A DNA stretch of 64,000 bases. It comes from BM520 sp964474455. GTDB lineage: Bacteria; Bacteroidota; Bacteroidia; Bacteroidales; BM520. Positions within the stretch are counted from its first letter, which is position 1. Each line of letters starts with the position of its first letter. The notes under the pieces were generated by a model. It was not told where the DNA came from. It made no database searches and saw only the letters and a program-made list of their open reading frames with translations. The DNA is taken from contig CAYYSU010000009.1 of the NCBI GenBank assembly GCA_964474455.1, forward strand, positions 7,157 through 71,156, written 5' to 3'. Positions 46,646-54,678 of this stretch are shown piece by piece. The position numbers and the translations under genes are program-made.

Positions 46646-47560
46646 ATGCCCATGAAAAACAGAAGTCTGGTTTCAATTTCAGATTACACAAAAGAGGATA
46701 TTATACATATCCTTGACTTGGCGACTCATTTTGAAAACACTCCCGAGCCAACACTATTAGAAAATAAAGTTATTGCAAGTCTCTTCTTTGAGCCCTCAAC
46801 GAGAACACGCCTGAGTTTTGAGACAGCAATACAACGACTGGGTGGAAGGATCATTGGATTTACTGATGCCTCCAGTTCATCAGTACAAAAAGGCGAGTCA
46901 TTGCGCGACACCATTACAAATGTGAGCCTTTACTCCGATCTTATTGTTATGCGTCACCCATTAGATGGCAGTACACGTTTTGCATCAGAGATTAGCCATG
47001 TTCCCATTATAAATGCCGGTGACGGTGCCAACCAGCACCCAACCCAGTGCCTGCTTGATCTGTACTCCATTCAAAAAACACAAGGAACCATAGAAAACCT
47101 TAAGATAGCTTTTGTTGGTGACCTGAAATACGGTCGCACTGTACACTCTCTGGTACAAGCAACAACAATGTTCAACTGTACTTATCGACTGGTATCTCCT
47201 ACTGAGCTCAAACTACCCAGTCCGGTAAAGCAGCATATCAAAAATAATAATCTGGAGTACACCCAACATACAGATCTTGAAGAGGTTATCCCTGATGTGG
47301 ACATTATATATATGACCCGCATTCAGCGTGAACGCTTTGCCGACCCGCTGGAGTATGAAAGAGTAAAAAATAGTTATGTCCTTAAGAATAATATGCTCAA
47401 CAACTCCAAAGATAACCTTAAAGTGATGCACCCATTGCCACGCGTAAACGAAATCAGCGAAGATGTAGACACCAATCCAAAGGCTTACTACTTCCAACAG
47501 GCTCTCAACGGGGTCTATGTGCGACAGGCACTACTTGCATCAATCCTTAACCTTAAATAA
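46646..47560 (+). CDS. pyrB: Aspartate carbamoyltransferase, catalytic chain
   Basis: A 304-residue enzyme that condenses carbamoyl phosphate and aspartate, the first committed step of pyrimidine synthesis. The carbamoyl-phosphate motif is FEPSTRTRLSFE (residues 51-55 are STRTR), with HPLDGSTRFASE, NAGDGANQHPTQCLLDLY and MHPLPRVNEI also present. The regulatory chain gene follows after 9 nt, so the holoenzyme is the allosteric type made of catalytic trimers and regulatory dimers. The leader contains an AT-rich hairpin next to the ATG. Confidence 0.96.
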   Translation: MPMKNRSLVSISDYTKEDIIHILDLATHFENTPEPTLLENKVIASLFFEPSTRTRLSFETAIQRLGGRIIGFTDASSSSVQKGESLRDTITNVSLYSDLIVMRHPLDGSTRFASEISHVPIINAGDGANQHPTQCLLDLYSIQKTQGTIENLKIAFVGDLKYGRTVHSLVQATTMFNCTYRLVSPTELKLPSPVKQHIKNNNLEYTQHTDLEEVIPDVDIIYMTRIQRERFADPLEYERVKNSYVLKNNMLNNSKDNLKVMHPLPRVNEISEDVDTNPKAYYFQQALNGVYVRQALLASILNLK

Positions 47561-47569
47561 TCATTTACA

Positions 47570-48028
47570 ATGAAAAAAAGAAAATTATTAAAGGTTTCAG
47601 CCATCGAAAATGGCACCGTGATCGACCATATACCCGCAGAGGCAGTATTTACAGTTATCAAAATCCTTGACCTTAACAAATGTGAAAACCCCATAACTTT
47701 TGGCACCAACCTTGACAGCAAGAAGTTTGGAAAAAAAGGAATCATCAAAGTTAGCGGCAGATATTTTGAAGATGACGAAATAAATAAAATCACCCTGGTT
47801 GCGCCAACAGCATCACTTATCGAAATCAAAGACTTTATGGTAATAAATAAACGTAATGTTGAGATACCCGAAGAGGTTGAAGGGTACGTTAAGTGCTTCA
47901 ATCCTAAATGTATAACAAACAACCAGAATGTTCCCCGTAAATTCTATGTCGTAGATAAAGAAAATCTCAAACTCAAATGCCACTACTGTGAAAAATTCAC
48001 AAAAAAAGAAAATATAAATATCCTGTAA
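47570..48028 (+). CDS. pyrI: Aspartate carbamoyltransferase, regulatory chain
   Basis: A 152-residue allosteric subunit that binds CTP or ATP. The N-terminal nucleotide-binding domain has KVSAIENGTVIDHIPAEAVF. The C-terminal zinc domain holds four cysteines in two pairs: CFNPKC (after VEGYVK) and CHYCEKF. All four are present. The length equals that of the E. coli chain (153). It is co-transcribed with pyrB and followed by a weak hairpin with a long T-run at 48054-48081. Confidence 0.95.
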   Translation: MKKRKLLKVSAIENGTVIDHIPAEAVFTVIKILDLNKCENPITFGTNLDSKKFGKKGIIKVSGRYFEDDEINKITLVAPTASLIEIKDFMVINKRNVEIPEEVEGYVKCFNPKCITNNQNVPRKFYVVDKENLKLKCHYCEKFTKKENINIL

Positions 48029-48053
48029 TCAAAATTATGCTATTTAATATATG

Positions 48054-48081
48054 CCACATGGTAATATCTTGTGGTTTTTTT
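48054..48081 (+). terminator. Probable terminator after pyrBI
   Basis: A 5-bp stem CCACA (48054-48058) pairs with TGTGG (48070-48074), followed by seven T's (48075-48081). The stem is short, so read-through into the exosortase gene is possible. Confidence 0.5.
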
Positions 48082-48094
48082 ATTTTTATAAAAA

Positions 48095-48637
48095 TTGGCT
48101 GAAAAATTGGAAAACAAAACTATTTACCCAACCATTAATCAACTATTATTGTCTTTTGGAATATGGATTATACTCTCTGCGGGTTTTCGTTTTTTTGCCT
48201 TTAACATGTTTTTTTATAATGCGCTACTGGGATTTGTAAAATGGTATCTTGAACTATTTTCAATCCTTTTTGGAGTGATTTATCAAGAGTATCCATCCTC
48301 TGATAATATCATTAGCCTTAACGGAGCTTCTCTGAAAATAATTTATGAATGTACTGCATACAGCTATTATATATTCATTATTTCTATGGTTAGTTTTTCC
48401 CCATGGAAGACATCTCAAAAAATTTGGGGAGGCGTTATTATTCTCATTATAACAACAGTATTGAATGCTACCAGATTCTTTTCCGTTGCCTGGATTATCA
48501 GAAAACACCCCCAACATCTTGATATCTTCCACGATTATGTTTGGAATATTCTATTTGCGGTAATTATCTTTTTAACATATCTACTATTCCACTACTATTT
48601 CTTCAAAAAAAATCAAAATAACTCTATCGCTGCATGA
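48095..48637 (+). CDS. Exosortase/archaeosortase family transpeptidase
   Basis: A 180-residue integral membrane protein with about five hydrophobic helices. Exosortases cleave PEP-CTERM-type C-terminal tails at the outer face of the inner membrane and pass the protein on for anchoring or modification. The catalytic triad of the family is visible: Cys86 in YECTAYSYY, Arg127 in NATRFFSV and His146 in FHDYVWN. It is shorter than proteobacterial EpsH-type proteins and closer in size to the small Bacteroidota forms such as XrtF, but I cannot assign a subtype. The start is a TTG just after the pyrBI terminator. It overlaps the next gene by ATGA. Confidence 0.8.
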   Translation: MAEKLENKTIYPTINQLLLSFGIWIILSAGFRFFAFNMFFYNALLGFVKWYLELFSILFGVIYQEYPSSDNIISLNGASLKIIYECTAYSYYIFIISMVSFSPWKTSQKIWGGVIILIITTVLNATRFFSVAWIIRKHPQHLDIFHDYVWNILFAVIIFLTYLLFHYYFFKKNQNNSIAA

Positions 48638-49137
48638 AAAAAATCATCCTTATTCTTATGGGAATTCTTATTGCAGCCTTCGGAGCATGGAAAATAGGTT
48701 TTGGTTTTCTCTGGGGAGATATTTTGGGGACATTGATAAACTTTTTTAGTTTCAGCTCTGATGGTACCTGTGATATATTTTCACACAAAGGAGAAGCTAT
48801 TATTAAATATACCATAAATGGAGATGAGCTATTCCAGACGATGGGGGATTTCGCATTCCCGGCACTAGCCCTTTTTGCATGGCAGATATTATTGGCATTT
48901 TATGTACCCCTAAAAAAAACAATCATATCACTCATAATAAATGTTCCGTTTTTAATAATTCTACAAGCCTTGTTTATTGGTATTGCATTACCATTGTCGA
49001 AACAAAGTGTGGGGTGGCTAGATTTCTATATCACTGTGCTTCCGAATTTTATTATTCTTGTTTATTTTTTGATATTGAAAGACCTGGCAGTTATACGACC
49101 GCCGATCATTAAAAAAAAACAGCAACCGGCGTTGTAA
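48634..49137 (+). CDS. Exosortase-associated membrane protein (unknown family)
   Basis: A 167-residue protein with about four membrane helices (IILILMGILIAAFGAW; FPALALFAWQILLAFYV; IISLIINVPFLIILQALFIGIAL; FYITVLPNFIILVYFLIL). Between helices 1 and 2 is a soluble segment of about 45 residues with one cysteine (SSDGTCDIF). Its ATG overlaps the exosortase stop codon, so the two are translationally coupled and probably act together. Small exosortases in Bacteroidota often have such a companion. I do not recognise the family. Confidence 0.65.
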   Translation: MKKIILILMGILIAAFGAWKIGFGFLWGDILGTLINFFSFSSDGTCDIFSHKGEAIIKYTINGDELFQTMGDFAFPALALFAWQILLAFYVPLKKTIISLIINVPFLIILQALFIGIALPLSKQSVGWLDFYITVLPNFIILVYFLILKDLAVIRPPIIKKKQQPAL

Positions 49138-49178
49138 TTCCCTTTTTTCCTTAATTTGTCTAAAAAACAGTTACCATT

Positions 49179-50369
49179 ATGTATTCCATCAAAGTTGCAC
49201 TATTACACCATGAAAATCCTTCAAATGAGCTATTAAAAAAAGGGGAAAAAGCACTTCATTATATACTGCAGGCGCACCCTTATACCATAACTGAGGAGGA
49301 TCCGGATATACTATTTTTTATCTCAGGGGGTTCTGAGCAGGGTTCTTTACAATATTTTGCAGATGATACGTTTCCACTTCTTCTGGCACAAAAGGAAAAC
49401 AATGCATTTGCTGCTGCCACAGAGGTACTAGCATGGTGCAAAGGAAAAGGAATTCCTGCACGGCTATTTAATTATTCACACCCGGATACAGTAAATGAGT
49501 TAACGGAATATATCCATGTAAAAAGAGCACTTGCATCGCTGAATAACAAAACCATAGGCCTAATTGGTGAAGCATCCAAATGGCTTATTAACTCGACCGT
49601 GCCTGCCGAAACAATAAAAGATGTAACAGGCCTCATTCTGAAGAGCTTTCCGTGGACTGCAATGCCTGATTATAAAGAATATGAATGCCCCGACAAGTTT
49701 TATATTGCTTTCCCCGGCACTTCACATGATATGCTGGAAGGTTCAGGCAAAGTATTCGCCATGCTGAACGAGTTCGTTAAAAAAGAAAAACTCAAAGGTC
49801 TTACCGTGGAGTGTTTCTCTCTGGTAAAGAAAAACCATATCACGGCATGCCTGCCTCTGGCATTATTAAATAACGATGGAATCCCTGCGGCATGTGAAGG
49901 AGACACTGTCAGCCTCGTGGGGATGATGATTCTTCAAGCTCTGACAGGAGAGATACCCTGGATGGCTAACATTGTTGAAATCGGAGATAACCATGTAACA
50001 CTTGCACATTGTACCGTACCTCAAAACATGCTCTCGGATCACTATATTACAACACATTATGAAACAGGTGAAGGAACGGCAGTAAAAGGTTTGATAGAAG
50101 AAGGTAAATATACAATCGTGAGATTTAACAACAACCTCACACAGGTTTTTATTAGCCAAGGCGAAACAGTGCCTCTTGACAATATTGTGGAAGCGTGCAG
50201 AACACAAGTGAAATTAGCCATCAATAAAAACGATGCAAAATTATTAAAAGATAAACCATTGGGTAATCATCATCTTATAATAAAAGGTTGGTACGCCCAT
50301 ATCCTTAAGAAGATGGTTGAAATAATGCAAATAAATAACCTCGGAGCATATCCGAAGATAACCTTGTAA
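49179..50369 (+). CDS. L-fucose/L-arabinose isomerase-like protein
   Basis: A 396-residue cytoplasmic protein whose C-terminal half matches the fucose isomerase fold: LTVECFSLVKK, NNDGIPAACEGDTVSLVGMMI and HVTLAHCTVP contain the Glu, Asp and His that bind the metal in sugar isomerases. The N-terminal half (LLHHENPSNELLKKGEKALHYI) is less typical and shorter than in FucI, which has about 590 residues. No sugar kinase, aldolase or transporter is adjacent, so a catabolic role is not supported by context. It may be an isomerase of another sugar. It lies 5 nt before the SDR gene. Confidence 0.7.
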   Translation: MYSIKVALLHHENPSNELLKKGEKALHYILQAHPYTITEEDPDILFFISGGSEQGSLQYFADDTFPLLLAQKENNAFAAATEVLAWCKGKGIPARLFNYSHPDTVNELTEYIHVKRALASLNNKTIGLIGEASKWLINSTVPAETIKDVTGLILKSFPWTAMPDYKEYECPDKFYIAFPGTSHDMLEGSGKVFAMLNEFVKKEKLKGLTVECFSLVKKNHITACLPLALLNNDGIPAACEGDTVSLVGMMILQALTGEIPWMANIVEIGDNHVTLAHCTVPQNMLSDHYITTHYETGEGTAVKGLIEEGKYTIVRFNNNLTQVFISQGETVPLDNIVEACRTQVKLAINKNDAKLLKDKPLGNHHLIIKGWYAHILKKMVEIMQINNLGAYPKITL

Positions 50370-50373
50370 AACA

Positions 50374-51186
50374 ATGAAAACAGTATTGATAACTGGAGCT
50401 TCAAGTGGAATTGGAAAAGCAACAGCCATATATTTTCAGCAAAAAGGATGGAACGTAGCCGCAACGATGCGAAATCCTGAAAAAGAAAAAGAACTTACAA
50501 AACTGGAAAATGTAAAAGTCTTTAAACTGGATGTCACAGATGTAGCCTCCATGGAAACTGCCATAAATGATATCATAACAGCCTTTGGCAGAATCGATGT
50601 GCTGGTGAATAATGCCGGCTATGGTCTTAGCGGACCTTTTGAAGCCACGACAGAGGCACAGGTACGACAACAATTCGAGGTTAATGTCTTTGGATTGATG
50701 AATATGACGAAAGCGATTTTGCCCTTGTTCAGAAAACAAAAGGAGGGGATAGTAATTAATATATCAAGCTTGGGAGGACGCGTTACAGTACCTAATTACA
50801 GTATGTACTTCAGCACCAAGTGGGCGATAGAGGGCTATAGTGAAAGCCTGCGCTACGAAGTGGCACCATTTAATATAAAAATAAAACTTATTGAACCTGG
50901 AGCAACGCATACAGACTTCTCGGAACGAAGCCAGGTATTTGCAGATCTGGAACGGGCTCCTGAATACAAAGATTATATAGAATCTGTAAAGAGAAAAATA
51001 AAAAAAACTGCCCACAAAAACAGATCCAATGTGACAGTGGTAGCAAAGACCATATATAAATCTGCTACTGATGGTAGAAAAAAACTCAGATACCCCTGTG
51101 CCGGTGGTGCAAAAGCAATAATTGTACTACGAAAGATCCTGGGATACCGCCTGTTTACCCTTTTGGTTCAAAAAATAATGGAATAG
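50374..51186 (+). CDS. SDR family oxidoreductase
   Basis: A 270-residue short-chain dehydrogenase. The cofactor motif is LITGASSGIGKATA, with NNAGYG, and the catalytic Ser is in ISSLGG with Tyr-x3-Lys in YSMYFSTKWAIEGYSE. The TMRNPEK segment after the second strand, with Arg, suggests NADP. The C-terminal extension of about 30 residues ends in a hydrophobic helix (IIVLRKILGYRLFTLLVQKI), common in the classical SDRs that act on lipids or retinol-like substrates. The substrate is unknown. It lies 5 nt after the isomerase-like gene and 3 nt before yaaA. Confidence 0.88.
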   Translation: MKTVLITGASSGIGKATAIYFQQKGWNVAATMRNPEKEKELTKLENVKVFKLDVTDVASMETAINDIITAFGRIDVLVNNAGYGLSGPFEATTEAQVRQQFEVNVFGLMNMTKAILPLFRKQKEGIVINISSLGGRVTVPNYSMYFSTKWAIEGYSESLRYEVAPFNIKIKLIEPGATHTDFSERSQVFADLERAPEYKDYIESVKRKIKKTAHKNRSNVTVVAKTIYKSATDGRKKLRYPCAGGAKAIIVLRKILGYRLFTLLVQKIME

Positions 51187-51189
51187 CAT

Positions 51190-51951
51190 ATGTTATTATT
51201 TCTCTCCCCGGCAAAAACCATGAAAGCGATCAACGACAGACTTTCAGAACATATCACCAAACCAGTACTCATTGAACAGGCAAAAAAACTAATGCGGCTG
51301 TTAAAAAATATGAGTACCGAAGAGGTCTCCACCGTAATGAAGGTGAGTCCTAAGCTCGCACTTATGAACCATAGCAGATATCAGCAGTGGTCCGATAACA
51401 TCAGCACAGAGATGGTAACACCGGCAGTACTTGCATATCAAGGTGAAGTTTTCAACGGATTGTCAGCATCGACACTCAGTGATGAGGATCTTCTTTGGAG
51501 TAATGATCATGTACGAATACTATCAGGATTATATGGATACCTTAAACCATTGGACGGAGTGCAACCCTACAGGCTCGAGCTGGGAATAAAGTGGCAGACG
51601 GAACTTTTTAAAACACTATATGACTATTGGGGAACCTCCATAAAAGACGAGGCAAACAGAGAGCTCAAGAGAGAAAGAGTGCTTGTCAATCTGGCCAGTG
51701 GAGAGTATTCAAAAACACTGCATCTAAAAGCCCTTCCCTGGAAGACAATAACCCCGGAGTTTAAAGACTGGCGCGGTGAGAGCTATAAAATAGTGACCAT
51801 ATATGCAAAACACCAGCGTGGTGCCATGACCAGATTCATAATAAAAAACAGAATCACAAATCCTGAACAGATCAAAGCTTTTGATTTAAATGGATATCAT
51901 TATAATAGTGATGAATCACAGGGAGAAAAATGGGTTTTTACAAGGGAATAG
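51190..51951 (+). CDS. yaaA: Peroxide stress protein YaaA
   Basis: A 253-residue member of the YaaA/DUF328 family. In E. coli the protein limits intracellular iron and DNA damage during peroxide stress. Family signatures are MLLFLSPAKTM at the start, PAVLAYQGEVFNGL, VRILSGLYGYLKPLDGVQPYRLELG, NLASGEYSK, and FDLNGYHYNSDESQGEKWVF at the end. Length is normal. It is the last gene of a tight run with the isomerase-like and SDR genes and is followed by a 274-nt intergenic region with a Rex-like box. Confidence 0.94.
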   Translation: MLLFLSPAKTMKAINDRLSEHITKPVLIEQAKKLMRLLKNMSTEEVSTVMKVSPKLALMNHSRYQQWSDNISTEMVTPAVLAYQGEVFNGLSASTLSDEDLLWSNDHVRILSGLYGYLKPLDGVQPYRLELGIKWQTELFKTLYDYWGTSIKDEANRELKRERVLVNLASGEYSKTLHLKALPWKTITPEFKDWRGESYKIVTIYAKHQRGAMTRFIIKNRITNPEQIKAFDLNGYHYNSDESQGEKWVFTRE

Positions 51952-52123
51952 CAGACACAATAATATCGCGCGAAGCATTCTACAAAAGAACACAACCTAA
52001 ACTCTTTATATTACAGATACTAGTTATCTCATATTCACAAGTATAACAGTCATTAACACGCGTTGTTTTACTATTTTCACCTATACATAATAGTGACAGA
52101 GTTTAAAGACGGTAGCTATTTAT

Positions 52124-52141
52124 TTGTTATTTTGTTAACAC
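52124..52141. promoter_or_regulatory. Rex-like operator before the hydrogenase regulatory cassette
   Basis: TTGTTAT-TTTG-TTAACAC matches the known Rex consensus TTGTTAA-N4-TTAACAA at 12 of 14 positions. It lies about 45 nt upstream of the -7 box and 84 nt before the first gene. Rex is an NADH/NAD+-sensing repressor. This is inference from sequence. Confidence 0.5.
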
Positions 52142-52187
52142 TGTTATCTGCATAACAATAAATTAGGAAATATCAAAAAAAGCTCAC

Positions 52188-52195
52188 TATATTTG
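52188..52195 (+). promoter_or_regulatory. -7 promoter box of the regulatory cassette
   Basis: TATATTTG is an exact -7 match, with a partial TTAG at 52163-52166 (21-nt spacer). The predicted start is near 52200, which excludes the in-frame TTG at 52193 and supports the ATG at 52226. Confidence 0.6.
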
Positions 52196-52225
52196 CATAA
52201 TAAAAATAACGCAACACAAAATACA

Positions 52226-52570
52226 ATGAGATTAAAAGAGCTAGTAACCAAGATAGAAGGCACAGTGCAAACGGGGCACAACTTTCTGGATGCGGATATT
52301 GAATTTGCATACTCCTCAGATCTTATGAGCGATGTTCTGACTGTTGACAAACATGACATCCTACTTATTACAGGACTCAACAATGTACAGACAATACGAA
52401 CCGCTGAGATGGCCGACATCCGTTTTATTATTATTGCACGAAATAAAAAGGTAAATAGCGATATTAAGAAACTGGCAGAAGAGAACGAAATGGTGCTTAT
52501 CGAATGCCCTTGGTCGGTATTTAAAGTATCCGGATTACTTTATAATTTGGGGATAAAACCATTATTCTAA
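52226..52570 (+). CDS. DRTGG domain protein, copy 1
   Basis: A 114-residue soluble protein. It resembles the DRTGG domain, a regulatory fold found alone or fused to CBS and phosphotransacetylase domains. Its core is AYSSDLMSDVLTVDKHDILLITGLNNVQTIRTAEMADI cut into strand-helix units, ending in AEENEMVLIECPWSVFKVSGLLYNLG. A second copy with the same YxSDLxSDV signature is the fourth gene of the cassette. Stand-alone DRTGG proteins are typical of [FeFe]-hydrogenase gene clusters, especially in Clostridia. The ligand is unknown. The next gene starts 5 nt downstream. Confidence 0.75.
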   Translation: MRLKELVTKIEGTVQTGHNFLDADIEFAYSSDLMSDVLTVDKHDILLITGLNNVQTIRTAEMADIRFIIIARNKKVNSDIKKLAEENEMVLIECPWSVFKVSGLLYNLGIKPLF

Positions 52571-52574
52571 TATT

Positions 52575-52985
52575 GTGCATCTAACATATAAAATACAAGG
52601 TGGCAACTTTAGCAGAGCAGGAACTGCCAGCAGCGAAGTAAAGAAGATACTCAAACAACTAAATATCAGCCCCAAAACAATCAGACGTCTTGTAGTTGCG
52701 TTATATGAAGGCGAAGTAAATATTGTGGCTCATGCTTACAATGGAGTAATCACTGTAGATATTGATACCGAAAAGGTGCGTGTAGTGCTTAAAGATAATG
52801 GACCCGGGATTCCGGATATCGATATGGCAATGGAGCAAGGTTACTCCACAGCAACACCGGCAGTTCGGGAAATGGGCTTCGGTGCAGGAATGGGGCTGCC
52901 TAACATGAAAAAGAATACTGATGAGATGACCATTAAAAGTGTTGTCAATGAAGGCACCGAGGTCTGCATCACCAATTATATATAA
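52575..52985 (+). CDS. Anti-sigma-factor-type ATP-binding protein (RsbW/SpoIIAB-like)
   Basis: A 136-residue GHKL ATPase domain protein without a sensor part. The N box is LYEGEVNIVAHAYNG, the G1 box LKDNGPGIPD and the G2 region GFGAGMGLPNM. All the ATP-binding elements are present. Such proteins phosphorylate or sequester a partner by switching. It starts with GTG, 5 nt after the DRTGG gene, and ends 3 nt before the hydrogenase-like gene. Its placement suggests that it relays a signal from the hydrogenase-like sensor. No matching sigma factor or anti-anti-sigma protein lies in the cassette. Confidence 0.8.
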   Translation: MHLTYKIQGGNFSRAGTASSEVKKILKQLNISPKTIRRLVVALYEGEVNIVAHAYNGVITVDIDTEKVRVVLKDNGPGIPDIDMAMEQGYSTATPAVREMGFGAGMGLPNMKKNTDEMTIKSVVNEGTEVCITNYI

Positions 52986-52987
52986 CT

Positions 52988-54355
52988 ATGGAAAATAAGG
53001 GCTTTCATCATGCGTTTGGGGTTGAGGAATCCATTTGCGTCGGGTGTACACACTGTGTAAAAGTATGCCCTACTCAGGCAATCCGTATCCGTAATGGGAA
53101 AGCTCAGGTTATGAACGACAGGTGCATTGATTGTGGCGAGTGTTACCGCATATGCCCTATCCATGCTTTCAGAATTGAAGAAGATGATCTCTCCGATATT
53201 TGCCAGTACTCCATAAAGGTAGCACTATTACCAGCAATATTTATAGGACAATTCGCAGATATTATCTCCACAGATCAAATATATCAGGCCATACATCAAC
53301 TGGGGTTTACATATGTATATGAAGTAGAGCAATCCGTTGACTTTCTTATAAATAAATCACTTCAATATCAAAATAGCGAAGAGGAAAAACCTCATATCTC
53401 ATCGTTTTGCCCTGCCATTGTCAGATTAATTCAGATAAGATTCCCCTCTCTTGTTGACAATATTGTCAGGTTAAAAGTGCCGCATGATCTCACAGCAGAG
53501 CTCATAAAAAATGAATTCATCAAGCTGGGCTATAAAGATGAAGAGATAGGATTATTCTATGTTACGCCATGCGCCGCAAAAATTGCAGCCATAAAGAGTC
53601 CCGTTGGTGAAGACAACAGTGTTATCAATGGCGTAATCAATATGGACAGCCTGTATAACAAGATTATGCGCATGGTAAGCCAGGAGGATCATATTCCTGC
53701 TGCCGAGACACGAACACATCTGGGTTCTAACGCAATAACCTGGAGCCTTACCACCGGTGAGTCGAAACACGCCAAAGGCAGGTCGCTGGCCATTGATGGG
53801 ATAAAAAACGTTAGCGACTTCCTGGAAAAGATTGAAAATGAAGAGATTGTAGATGTAGATTTCCTGGAACTCAGAGCCTGTGACCAATCCTGCGCCGGAG
53901 GTATATTATGCTCCGCAAACCGATTCCTTTCAACAGAGAGGCTACAAAAAAGAGCAGAAAAAGCGGAGCAAGAAAAACGCCAAACAGATTTGACAGGCGA
54001 TAAAAAACCTGAGGCCAACGCATTTCTGGATTCAAAAATTTTGGTAGGAAGCATAGAAGCAAGGCCTATACGTCTTGACATTGAGCTAGGTTCAGCCCTA
54101 AAAAAAATTGAACGTATCAGAGAACTGATGTGCTTCTTACCGGGCTTCGATTGTGCCGCATGCGGAGCTCCGGATTGCCGTGCCCTGGCAGAAGACATCG
54201 TGCAAAAGAAAGCTAATGTGTCTGATTGTGTTTTTATGCAGTACAACAATCTGCTGGATAGAGACCACGCACAAAGAATAATATATAAAATATGGGGGCA
54301 AGAAGCCCTTAATAAAGACTGTTCTAAAAAAGGTGCAAAAAATGAAGGTAACTGA
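52988..54355 (+). CDS. [FeFe]-hydrogenase-like protein, probable sensor
   Basis: A 455-residue iron-sulfur protein. The N-terminus has two [4Fe-4S] motifs (CVGCTHCVKVCP and CIDCGECYRICP). The H-cluster domain keeps its four ligand cysteines: Cys141 in SSFCPAIV, Cys195 in VTPCAAK, and Cys298 and Cys302 in RACDQSCAGG. The classical TSCCP proton-transfer cysteine is Phe140, and the MPCxxKxxE glutamate is absent. At the end is an extra cluster motif of the CxxCxxxxC type (FDCAACGAPDCRA). Loss of the proton path with retained cluster ligands fits sensory rather than catalytic hydrogenases. It has no PAS domain. Confidence 0.82.
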   Translation: MENKGFHHAFGVEESICVGCTHCVKVCPTQAIRIRNGKAQVMNDRCIDCGECYRICPIHAFRIEEDDLSDICQYSIKVALLPAIFIGQFADIISTDQIYQAIHQLGFTYVYEVEQSVDFLINKSLQYQNSEEEKPHISSFCPAIVRLIQIRFPSLVDNIVRLKVPHDLTAELIKNEFIKLGYKDEEIGLFYVTPCAAKIAAIKSPVGEDNSVINGVINMDSLYNKIMRMVSQEDHIPAAETRTHLGSNAITWSLTTGESKHAKGRSLAIDGIKNVSDFLEKIENEEIVDVDFLELRACDQSCAGGILCSANRFLSTERLQKRAEKAEQEKRQTDLTGDKKPEANAFLDSKILVGSIEARPIRLDIELGSALKKIERIRELMCFLPGFDCAACGAPDCRALAEDIVQKKANVSDCVFMQYNNLLDRDHAQRIIYKIWGQEALNKDCSKKGAKNEGN

Positions 54356-54677
54356 TATTTTAACCTGGGAGAACACCTCCCTGGCATGTGGAAAAGCAGG
54401 AATAGACAACGAAATAAATGATGGCTATACATCTGATCTTCTGAGCGATGTTATGGGCAATGCGGAAGAAGATATGGCCTGGATTACTATCCAGACACAT
54501 AAAAATCTTGTTGCGGTAGCATCACTAAAAGATCTGGCCTGCATTATTATTGCAAATAATAATAAACCCGCCAATGATCTTCTGGAAGCTGCGGAAGAAG
54601 AAGGTATTCCCATAATCACTACAGCATTTACCGCTTTCGAGTGTGCTGGCAAACTATACAACATTCTAAAGAAGTAA
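54342..54677 (+). CDS. DRTGG domain protein, copy 2
   Basis: A 111-residue paralogue of the first gene in this cassette. It shares YTSDLLSDV with copy 1 and has the same order of strands (AWITIQTHKNLVAVASLKDLACIIIAN) and the same ending (FECAGKLYNILKK). The ATG at 54342 overlaps the end of the hydrogenase-like gene by 14 nt and is preferred over the GTG at 54333. Two copies flanking the sensor suggest that they bind it or its ATPase as a pair, but this is inference. It lacks any metal-binding motif. Confidence 0.75.
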   Translation: MKVTDILTWENTSLACGKAGIDNEINDGYTSDLLSDVMGNAEEDMAWITIQTHKNLVAVASLKDLACIIIANNNKPANDLLEAAEEEGIPIITTAFTAFECAGKLYNILKK

Positions 54678-54678
54678 A

